Below are positions 33,724 through 42,038 of a DNA stretch of 42,038 nucleotides, piece after piece (the stretch's first letter is position 1; every line of letters starts with the position of its first letter). The notes under the pieces were generated by a model. That model made no database searches. It saw only the letters and a list, made by a program, of their open reading frames with translations, and was not told the origin of the DNA. The stretch covers positions 1 to 42,038 of the forward strand of contig JAHLEZ010000055.1 in NCBI GenBank assembly GCA_020726505.1, written 5' to 3'. The DNA comes from Leptodontidium sp. MPI-SDFR-AT-0119. Taxonomy: Eukaryota; Ascomycota; Leotiomycetes; Helotiales; Leptodontidiaceae. The position numbers were made by a program, and so were the translations under genes.

Positions 33724-35050
33724 ATGAAGTTTTCAATTCTCGCTGCGGCCGCACTGGCAGCTCCATTTACATCTGGCTATCTCGTTGCCCCTCCAGGAGT
33801 TGCCGCCCCATTGTCTATCTCAACTTGCAGTGCTTGGCATGATGTTGTTGCAACAGATACATGTGCTTCCATAATCGCAACGTATGGCATTACTCTTGCT
33901 CAATTCATACTTTATGTAAGTCTCCCATTGCAAAGTTTGAATATGCGAGACTCACAACTACTAGAATCCAATTGCCGGATCAACAACTTCGTGTACTCTG
34001 CTCACTGGCTTCGATTTTTGTGTCCAAATCAACTACGGGGTAACAACCATCTCAACCAGTACTTCCACCAGTACTTCCACCTCCTCCTCCACCACCTCCT
34101 CCTCTTCTTCAGTTTTAACAACTGCTACAACACTCTCAACTTCTACCACAGTAGCTTCAAGTATGTAAACAAAAGATTTCTCCCATCCCTCTCTTCTCCA
34201 ATCAAAGAACGATCACACAGGATCCTCGAAACTGTCAAACTTTTATTACTATTTCTTTCCCATTAGCATCCTACTAACCTTCTTGATAGCAACCACCACC
34301 ACCAGCACAGGAAATGGTATCTCAACCCCAACACCATACCAAGTAGGCATCACTACATCATGCGGTAGCTTCTACTTAGTAGTCAGCGGTGATCAATGTG
34401 GTACTATTGCCACGGCCGCCGGAATTTCTCTCGACTCCTTCTATGCTTGGAATCCTGCAGTTGGAAGCACATGCGCATCCCTGTGGGCAGGCTACTATGT
34501 CTGTATCAATGTTATTGGGGGCTCGACTTCAACCTCAACATCAACCACAACCACCTCTGTAACCACTACATCCTCAACCAACGGCATTGCTACCCCCACT
34601 CCCTACCAGAGTGGCATGACTACATCTTGCAATACATTCTACCTGGTCGTCAGCGGTGATCAATGCGGCACTATCGCCACAGCTAAAGGCATCTCTCTCA
34701 GTTCCTTCTATGCCTGGAATCCTGCTGTTGGAAGCACGTGTGCAAGCTTGTGGGCGGACTACTATGTCTGTGTGAATGTGATTGGAGGAACGACCAGCAC
34801 GACCTCGACCACGACTTCCGTTTCTACTACCACAACTACTGGGAATGGTGTAACTACTCCTACCCCAGTTGAGCCAGGAATTACGACTACTTGCAGCAAG
34901 TTCCACCTGGTGGTGTCTGGAGATACATGCGCAGCCATTGCTACGGCGGCGGGTATTACTACGACTCAATTTTACGCATGGAATACGAATGTAGGAAGTA
35001 CATGTGCTTCTTTATGGCTGGGATATTATGTTTGCATTGGTGTTCTGTAA
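33724..35050 (+). CDS. Secreted protein with four LysM domains
   Basis: Exons 33724-33915, 33965-34160 and 34290-35050 join in frame into 382 residues; the introns are GT-AG (49 and 129 bp). The N-terminus is a signal peptide (MKFSILAAAALAAPFTSG). Four LysM units follow. The first is split by intron 1 and is the most diverged (CSAWHDVVATDTCASI). The other three are close copies (FYLVVSGDQCGTIA twice, FHLVVSGDTCAAIA), each ending near YYVC. Ser/Thr-rich linkers between the units are probable O-glycosylation sites. No catalytic domain is present. LysM proteins of this kind bind chitin oligomers outside the cell, shielding hyphae or dampening host recognition. The divergent LysM chitinase next door supports a joint role in cell-wall chitin handling. 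Confidence 0.87.
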
Positions 35051-36103
35051 AAATAGAGGTTAATGGGAAGGGTAACGGAACGAGGGAGGGACTGCATTAT
35101 GCCTGTTTAGTTCGACACTTCATTCCCTTTGTAATGCTAATGACTAATATAAAACTGTAAATATGAATCATATGCAATCTTGATGTTTCTTCCAGCATCT
35201 GACTGAATGCTTGTTAATGTTATAATTATGAAAGCTTCGAACGAGCATGGAGATATCTGATTGCTACTCTATCTTATCATATCAATTCTCAAGGGACACA
35301 TCTGCTCTTCCCGAGACCTGATTTGGTTCGAAAAGGGGCGCAAGCGACCATGTGACCTCGGTGGAATCGTGAATTCTGCTATCGTTGAAGAACAATTTTT
35401 AACGTGGCCGTAAGAATATTGCATTTGCACGCATGGCTCAAAAGAACAAGGCATGGTATCTATTGAGAAGTACAGCTACCACATGCACTGACGATGCTTT
35501 TGCTTCCGCAGCCACGTTTCTCAAAACCCTATCTAGGTGAATCTTGTGTAGCTTCACGCTGTTACTTAGGTTGACGTCTTGTTCACAATGAATGGCACCA
35601 CCCTCTATATTCCGGAATAAAATCATTTTGGTTAGCAGTCGACGAACTGTTCTGCTGCTTTTGGGGATCAATGCCTCTCGGCTGGGGAGTCATATTCGTC
35701 GGCACCCAAAAAAGTACATCAATGTTGGTTTCAGGATTGAATATGTTTACCTAGATTTTGTATTCAATAGAGTGCTTTTGACAGGTCTCGATGATAATTT
35801 TCTCGGATTTTGCAGGAGTTGCAATCCCCGAGTCAATTTATCACAATAGTAACCTCGCTTAATTTTCCTTGTGTCGACCTGCAACTTATCTACAATAGCA
35901 ACACAGCGACTATAAAATCCGCAATATTGCGAGCGGGCAGTCAAATATTTGCTAGGTTCTATTCTATTTATTTGGTGAGCTTGTCCGATCTCCACGCAGA
36001 AGCCACAAAATCAAATCGAGTCTTCGATCATACCAATCAGAGTCCTCAGGTACGAGTACGCAGCCCCGTTAAATCTCCAGACAATCACTGCAGAAACGCC
36101 ATC
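35051..36103. other. Intergenic region
   Basis: This stretch holds the 3' flank of the LysM gene and the upstream region of the 2EXR gene. The 2EXR frame stays open upstream to about 35810, but that extension lacks family similarity, so I place the start at 36104. Other frames are short and overlap. No RNA gene or repeat is seen. Confidence 0.4.
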
Positions 36104-36754
36104 ATGTCAAATCTCGATCTTTTTTTCTCTGAGCTCCCAGATCGATACTTGATGTTGTTTCCCCAAGCCCTACATGCTTTCCCCCAGTTTCTAGAATTGC
36201 TATTGGAACTACGGCTCTTGATTTGGCGTCTTGCAATTCCTAGACAACGCAAAGTATGGCTCCACCCCAAACGGCATCGTCACAAAAGGAAAATCTTTCG
36301 TATGCCGATTCTGCCAGTTATTCAAGTCTGCCATGAAAGCCGCGGCGAGATTCATCATCTACTCGACGTCGACATCAACACTCCGTTTCCCAAGCCATTG
36401 TACATCACGAAATTTGATATCGTGCGTTGGCACTTCAATCTCGCATTCCGCCAAGACCGACCTCACAATTACCTGTTCTGGCTGCTGCTCAATAAGAATG
36501 CTTTGGTCCGGACTCTTCGAGAGATCGAGATGGTTGTTGATGATTTCGGAGCGCTAGACGAGGCTTTACTTTTTATTAGCTGGGATGACATCTTTCCTCA
36601 GCTTCGAGAGTTGGAGATTCTGCGGCTGGTGGTTCCGAAGGGGGCGAGGTGGATTGAGGAGTGCAGAAGCAAGTTTATTCAGGGAAGTAGCACGGGGAGT
36701 GGAAAGCTAGGTGATAGGTTTCTGCAGATCGTGGTTGAGGAAGTGGAGAATTAA
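36104..36754 (+). CDS. 2EXR domain protein
   Basis: The single-exon frame gives 216 residues from ATG 36104. The upstream 98 in-frame codons are not family-like and are left out. Residues about 18-80 match the fungal 2EXR domain: F.QFLELLLELRLLIWRLAIP, then PVIQVCHESRGE, a Leu-rich ELR-IW-LA-P pattern followed by CxESR. The domain is widespread in Pezizomycotina, often in large, fast-evolving paralog families. Its biochemical role is unknown. The remainder is hydrophobic-charged helical sequence (LREIEMVVDDFG; LRELEILRLVVP) without a further named domain. No signal peptide or membrane helix is present. It appears intact. Confidence 0.75.
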   Translation: MSNLDLFFSELPDRYLMLFPQALHAFPQFLELLLELRLLIWRLAIPRQRKVWLHPKRHRHKRKIFRMPILPVIQVCHESRGEIHHLLDVDINTPFPKPLYITKFDIVRWHFNLAFRQDRPHNYLFWLLLNKNALVRTLREIEMVVDDFGALDEALLFISWDDIFPQLRELEILRLVVPKGARWIEECRSKFIQGSSTGSGKLGDRFLQIVVEEVEN

Positions 36755-37931
36755 CATGGCCCATATGCGGCAGGCAGGAAGAGTGGCATTGACTCATCGG
36801 TCTTCGAATTTGGAAAGAAGTTCAGACCAGTTTTTTCGAATGTACCCTGTGGTAATCTTCGCGATATCACTTGGCAACTCTTTAACATCGATAATTCGGT
36901 GAATTCTTTGAACTTACTGGTGCGTCGGATCGCTGCTGGCAGGTCATTAATTGTCTTCTGCGTAGGAGACGGCTACGGTACTTCAAAAGCGTACTTCAAA
37001 AGCGATTTGAGTTAGTAACGTCAGTTTCTAGGTTCCGGTCTGCCCGGTGCCTCGCGGCAGCATACAATGGACAGTCATTTGGCACTTGTTTACATTCGTA
37101 AGCCCAGTTGGGTTCTAACCGAGCCGAGCGGCGGAATTCCGGAGCACCACACTCATTCAAAAGAATTCAAATACATCTCCGGTAACTCATCAACACAAAA
37201 CCGAGCGTGGGAATTATTATAACAGACTCCTGGCAAACTCGCATCAAAACTTGATTTCAAGCAGAAAGCAAGGGGGTCAATATGTGTGCCAATCAAGACA
37301 ACTAGAGGCCTGCTTGATTTAACCTGGTTAAGGATCTCGTTTCTGTGGATCTGTCACAGATTTGCCGCAGTGTTATGCTGCTCAATGTGACGAGGCTGTC
37401 AGAAAGATAGGAACTAAGTTATCACAGGGTTTGGAAAGCGGCTTGTCACTGAGGGAAAAGTGCCTCCTTCATTTCACTACATTCTTCTATTTCCACAGCC
37501 TCGTGTATATCTTCCTTCCAGCTCCGCCCCGCGCGAGGACAAACAGCGCTGGATACCATACATTTCGTACCAATCAATACAACACACGGCCGTCCAAATC
37601 GGGGTGTGAAAGTGCAGCCAGCTGACGAATTTACAGAAGGAGGAAAGAGAAGATAAAGGAAGAAGGAAGAAGGAAGAAGGAAGAAGGAAGAGATTATGGT
37701 ACAAATTACAACAAGTGCTGACTACTTTTGGTCAAGTGAACAGCCCGAATCTCTATGTTACAACCCTGTTTGTGCTCCATGCACTACTTACTCATCTATT
37801 AGCCGACTTGTTGATACCCTCAGAGTCAGATGGGTATCAAAATGCCTCATTCAAAATCCTCTCCTGCAAGGGGAATGGACTGTCCTTCATATTGGATCAA
37901 CCCCCTCCTCCCCTTCTCACAAAAGGAGATG
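36755..37931. other. Intergenic region with a GGAAGAA microsatellite
   Basis: No convincing gene. A (GGAAGAA)n heptanucleotide microsatellite lies at about 37655-37691. Several overlapping frames of 60-90 codons appear at 37362-37950, but none shows a domain and the region looks like the 3' flank of the Sec16 fragment. Confidence 0.5.
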
Positions 37932-38690
37932 TTAATTCGATTTATCCCCCATGACATCAACATACCCCCTCCCCTTCTTTTTCGCACCTTTCTTCGCCGC
38001 TCCGCCGGCCTTCCTTGGCACAGGCGGCCCCAGTAAGTCATCAATACTACTCGCATTACTCATGCCTGTACCCGGTCTGCTGGGTGGCGCACTTGGAGGC
38101 CCGCTGCCTCTCAGCGAGTTGTTACTTTGGCTGCGGCTCATGAGAGGCGGTGGTGCTGCGAGACTGCCATCGTCACTTTGCGGTGACGGAGGAAAGCCGA
38201 CGTGTGTCGTATCGCTAACAGCACGCTGGGCAAGCATCTGCGGTGCGCCCATCGGGACAGGACGAGGCACGCTCGTGGGCGGCCCGGCGGATGGTGGAGT
38301 GATATCGCGGTGAGATTGAACTGGTGCAGATGCGGTACGAGGTGGTCCGGCTGCCCTGGGCGGTGGAGGAGTTGCGCTTTTAGCTTGTGTGTCCTCGGCG
38401 CCGGCTTTTTTGTTGACCCAGCGTTTGAGTTCGAGATCGTAGAAGAACGAAGATGCTTCGCCGAGCTTGGCCTTAATAGGCTTGTTGGGAGCTGAACCGA
38501 TGTCCTGTGGCTCTTTCTTCCTACCAAACTAACCGCCGAGACCCCATCCTTTCTTTGCTGGAGCAACTTCTTTTACTTTTTGTGCTGCACGGTTGTTAGT
38601 CGAGCCGTGAGGATGAAAATGAATATGCTTACCATCAGCTTCAGTTTCATCACAGCTTTTGCTTCAACGCTGAGGTATAGTAAGAGTTGC
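37932..38690 (-). pseudogene. Orphan C-terminal fragment of Sec16
   Basis: The minus strand encodes about 215 residues of the C-terminus of Sec16, the scaffold that organises COPII budding at ER exit sites. Diagnostic pieces are EADAQKVKEV and KKGWGLGG, then the strongly conserved [20 protein letters not shown], a Pro/Ser-rich tail, and [12 protein letters not shown] with GRGYVDVM near the stop. A 48-bp GT-AG intron (38585-38632) fits. A TAG at 38529-38531 replaces the Trp expected in GGWFG, consistent with a G-to-A change. Full Sec16 is over 1,500 residues and essential, so a complete copy should exist elsewhere. Here homology ends at about 38690, where AT-rich repeat DNA begins. Confidence 0.8.
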
Positions 38691-39070
38691 GGCCATTGCT
38701 CCCGGGCACCTTAAGCGAGGTCTGCCCCGCATCTAAATTTCTAGTACCTTCTCTTGAAATATCTATATCTTTACGATTCTCTTATAGAATATCTTTAAAC
38801 TCGAAATAGACTCTTAGCTTTACTCTCCCTTTTAGTAAAAGCCACCTTAAAGCGAATAAAGTAGTCTTACGCGGTTAATAATACGATCTTTATAGAAAGC
38901 TAGAAATTCGGTTCCCGAGATTAAGCGACAAATAGGTGTACCACGAACTACGATATAACGATAGATTTAAGCTAAATTATCTCGTACTTAACAGAAAAGG
39001 AAAGTAATAAAGTAAAACTTAATATTTAATTGTTTAATTCGTCGAATTATTCGCTATATAGTAAAAAATT
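38691..39070. other. AT-rich RIP-like block
   Basis: Composition drops sharply after the Sec16 fragment. No reading frame or recognisable repeat boundary is seen before the LTR at 39071. It may be the body of the element that truncated Sec16. Confidence 0.45.
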
Positions 39071-39372
39071 TGTTACGGCTGGCAAGAGGTTGATACGGCG
39101 AGTTGACTCTAGCTGTGTATTTGGGCCTCTAATTACGCCCAGAATCGAGAAGAAAAGACAAGGAGGAAAGGAGAGCTCTTTATAAGGGGGAGCTCGAGTA
39201 TATATATATAAAGGACCCTCCTAATAAGGCCTAGCGTAATCGAGTGCTATTCACGTTAATATGTCGCAGGCTCGCCACTTAGTCTTCCCTATTGGGCTTA
39301 GCGCCGTCGCATAGCCAGCGATGCTACGAGCTCGTGTCGGTTAGAATACGAGGCGCATCGTAGGTCGTAACA
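39071..39372 (-). mobile_element. Copia-type LTR, inverted copy
   Basis: A 302-bp LTR from TGTTACGGCTGGC to GTCGTAACA. Its reverse complement matches the LTR at 7458-7749 along its length, including the GC-rich block near the TGTTACGAC end and the GCCAGCCGTAACA end, so it is in minus orientation. Bases here are less RIP-altered (TGTTACG kept). Flanking 5-mers (AAATT and CGAGC) differ, so no target duplication is visible. No internal retroelement domain is attached. Confidence 0.8.
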
Positions 39373-40267
39373 CGAGCTTCCGAGCTTTCTTCTCTTTAAT
39401 TGATTTTTTTTAAGTCAAACCGTCATATTTATAATTTATTAAAATAAATAAATTATTAATAAAACAAGTAAAAGATAAGTTTAATATATAGCGATTTTAT
39501 TATAAGTGCTTTAGTAATAAAATCTTATAATAACTTAACTTTAATAAGTAATTAATAAATATATATTAAATACTTATAATAAATTATTAAAGTATTAATT
39601 ATGTTATTTAAAACTTATCTATTAATAATCTCGGTTAAATCTTGGTACAATTCTTATAAAACTAATATAATAAAATATGTTAATTAAATATAAGTATTAT
39701 AAGTATAACTTAGTAATTATAATATTAAATAAGTATTAATTATATAATTTTTTAAATAAAATTAAAAAATTATACTTTTACGCGGGATTGTGGTGTTAGA
39801 CCTACTGTTTTCGGCGGGTTTAGTCGCTGTTTTACGCGGGCTCGAACCCCCCACAACTCATCACGTGCGTGCGCTAAGGCCTATGGCAGCTAATTGTCGT
39901 TCGTCTAACCTCAACCTTTCCGTTTCTCTGATCTTAGTTCTCGATTTTCTGACTTCATACTCCCCCGTTTTGGGGGGCCTCTAGTTAGTTACTATAGTAG
40001 TACCCATCGTTCGCGCCCACATACATACCCTCCTCATCCCCATCCCCATCTCCCTCCTCTTCCCCCTTCTCCTACCTCTCGACTCAGCACCTCGCACGAC
40101 GACATTCTACTCTCGGCTCCCCCACTATAAGACTAAATAATCCTCCCTTCACGATAGTCGCCAGGAACTATATTACAGTCAATTTACGACTGCCCCGAAC
40201 CTCGCTACTGAATCTCACACGTCTTAATAATTATATTAAGCGTCGTTGTCCTAAACTGAAGGTTTAA
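39373..40267. other. AT-rich block then sharp shift to normal composition
   Basis: The stretch 39400-39780 is almost only A and T. At 39780 composition changes abruptly to moderate GC. Two direct copies of TTTTACGCGGG lie at 39776-39786 and 39830-39840, one on the boundary. A short inverted repeat (CCCCC gtttt GGGGG) lies near 39964-39978. The rest, up to the recombinase relic, has no frame I can assign; it may be the 5' flank of the element carrying the recombinase. Confidence 0.5.
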
Positions 40268-42038
40268 CTACGCCCTCCTGAATTTTACTAGAATTTAATC
40301 GACTAATATAACGAGACAATCGTTAAGCGCAACTATACCGATTTTACGAAAGATAACCTTTAGGACATTATCGACAAGATTAGTAAGTAAGAGAGCAAAT
40401 ACTTAATTCACGACTTAAAGTACGTAACTAGTCTAACTTTTAAGCTAAGTTTTATATACATTTACTTAAGGGTCCACTCTAGCGTATAATAATCCGGAAT
40501 TGTTCTAAAGGGACTATAATAGCGTTCCTTATTTATATTTGCGAGGTTAATCAGGTGAAAAAGAGGAATACAGTCTACTAATATTATCTACAATTTAAGA
40601 TACTCTTTAATCGAGAGAACGGCCGCCATATAAATACTAATAATACAAAAGAGGCCCTCGCGGTATAGGCACCCGTATCCTTATTTTAACCTAAGGATAC
40701 TAACGTTTATTTAGTACATTTACGGCCCCTTAATAAGGGACTATGATCTCGATATTACAATCAAGGAGAAGCCTGTTCTTAGTGTCGACGACCTCTTACT
40801 CTTGTTTAACTACTACTAGGCACGTAATACTTTTACCTTCCCGACAAAGCGATATCGCGTGTAGTTCGCACTAATCTTGCTTCTCCTCTTCGCTATAGGG
40901 TGCCGGCCTATAGAGCTTATTAACGCATAAAAGAAGAAGAAGCGGCGGTGGCCTGGCCTTGAGGACGATAAAACTAGTGACGGAGATGTAAATAATAATA
41001 ACTTTAAAGATACTAAAGTTGGCGCTAATGCCGACTTTGGCTTCGATAATCACAATAGCGCTATTACTAACCTTAGGCTCTAAGAATAATAGTAATGGCT
41101 CTAACGACGATGTTATTATAAGCGATATTAAAACGGAACTCAGATAATTTAACTCGCTTTATTACAAAAACGTTTGCCTCTTAGTCGTGCGGAACCTTAT
41201 AATAAGAGAGCGGGATTTACTTGTGATAGAAGTCAAGCTGGCGCACTATAAGGGGAGCCAAGAGACGCCTAAAGCTATGAGTTAATAAACTTATTCTTTA
41301 TTATATGTTTTCTAAAAGCGAATTAATAAATTATAATAACACGATATTCTTCTTTACTAAAGTAAACGACCTCATCTTCTGTCCGATTACTTACCTCGTC
41401 TCCCTAACTATTATAAATAAGGCCTTCGAGGCACCGAGCCTAACTACAGTCGAGCGGGTCTTTGAGTATAAAGTGTAAGGCCTAGTTGTATTTATATTAC
41501 TATCCTAGAAGTAAGAAATACTTAAGACTCTAATTTTCTGTCAAAATAAGAAGCTAGTTAATAGTATAGTAACCTCTCTAACACTCGCTCTCACTTACTC
41601 TTAATTTAGGGACTACTTAAATCGCCTTAGGCTTAAGGCGGGCTTCCTAAAGAGGCTAACTAGCTATTGCTTCCGTCGTGGGACGGTTAATGTCGTTAAC
41701 TGTACATATTCTGTGACATTACAAATATAGACTATTCTATTAATAAAGCTTTTCTTTTATGTCTAAGTACTATTACAGATGCGGTTCGAGATTAGGTTAT
41801 ACGACACAACCCGAACTCGGCGGTATATAAAGGAGCTTATATTAATAACAGGGTGCCGTTTGATGTCCTATTTACTGTCCTCGAGCGGCCCACTATAAAT
41901 AGTGTCTTACGTATACTTACTTATATAAGCCTTATACGTAATCCTCGTACGTTAGTTCACGTACTAGATAATATTCTAGTAGCGCTTCCCCCCCGACCTA
42001 CGTATCGTCGATCTCGAGCAGCAGCGGGCGTAACTAAA
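40268..42038 (+). pseudogene. DUF3435 tyrosine recombinase relic (Starship-captain type), runs off the edge
   Basis: The plus strand reads through stops and frameshifts as a DUF3435 protein. In order: YICEVNQVKKRNTVY and KILFNRENGRHINTN (about 40540-40640); KPVLSVDDLLLLFNYY, then a stop at a Trp position, then ARNTFTFPTKR (40770-40850); LLLLFAIGCRPIELIN with the first candidate catalytic Arg (40904-40906); VIEVKLAHYKGSQETPK (about 41225-41275); FCPITYLVSL and KAFEAPSLTTVERVF (about 41375-41475); RLKAGFLKRLTSYCFRRGTV with the second Arg pair (41674-41679); RHNPNSAVYKGAYIN (about 41802-41840). Several stops sit where Gln or Trp is expected, as after RIP. DUF3435 tyrosine recombinases are the captains that move Starship elements; the gene sits at the 5' end of the element with cargo downstream, here to the right. 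The C-terminus lies beyond the window. Confidence 0.85.

Noticed and set aside
35810..36103. N-terminal extension of the 2EXR frame
   Set aside because: The 98 extra codons lack similarity to 2EXR proteins, whose conserved part begins just after ATG 36104.
39835..39880. RNA polymerase III B-box-like GGTTCGAGCC on the minus strand
   Set aside because: No convincing A-box at the right distance and no cloverleaf; it could be chance or a worn tRNA-derived repeat.
40871..41053. 60-codon minus frame over the recombinase relic
   Set aside because: It is the antisense shadow of the DUF3435 sequence on the plus strand.

Overview
The window looks like nuclear DNA of a filamentous ascomycete (Pezizomycotina; a leotiomycete is my weak guess). 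The genes have short GT-AG introns and fungus-specific architectures: HET, HeLo, fungal rhodopsin domain, 2EXR, LysM effector and LysM chitinase. They sit as islands between very AT-rich blocks of dead transposons. Many stop codons in those relics fall where the family has Gln or Trp, the footprint of repeat-induced point mutation (RIP).

Layout. 1-3.9 kb: no secure gene, one possible decayed gene, a 23-C run and an orphan GMC-oxidoreductase fragment. 3.9-9.8 kb: transposon graveyard with an RIP-damaged piggyBac-type transposase, a copia-type LTR joined to a hAT relic, a second hAT fragment, a foldback repeat, a solo LTR with a clean 5-bp target duplication and a copia pol scrap. 9.9-11.3 kb (-): six-exon rhodopsin-domain membrane protein. 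14.0-16.6 kb (+): VIT/vWA protein. 17.6-18.8 kb (+): HET protein with a C-terminal hydrophobic anchor. 19-23 kb: AT-rich block with two hAT elements inserted side by side at one 8-bp target. 23.3-26.5 kb (+): fusion of a HeLo domain to an E2 ubiquitin-conjugating fold, with a frameshift near its 3' end. 26.9-27.2 kb: COQ4 fragment next to a 22-G run. 27.3-30.9 kb (-): LysM/chitin-binding GH18 chitinase, divergent from a four-LysM secreted protein at 33.7-35.1 kb (+). 36.1-36.8 kb (+): 2EXR protein. 37.9-38.7 kb (-): orphan Sec16 C-terminus. 38.7-42.0 kb: AT-rich block, a second copy of the LTR in inverted orientation, and a decayed DUF3435 tyrosine recombinase of the Starship-captain type that runs off the right edge.

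How the genes may work together. The chitinase/LysM pair is the familiar divergent arrangement in which one product cuts chitin and the other binds it. The HET protein and the HeLo-E2 protein both carry domains of fungal allorecognition and regulated cell death and lie 4.5 kb apart. The captain relic suggests a Starship once lay at the right edge, with any cargo expected beyond the window. Splice models were read by eye and no homology search was run.
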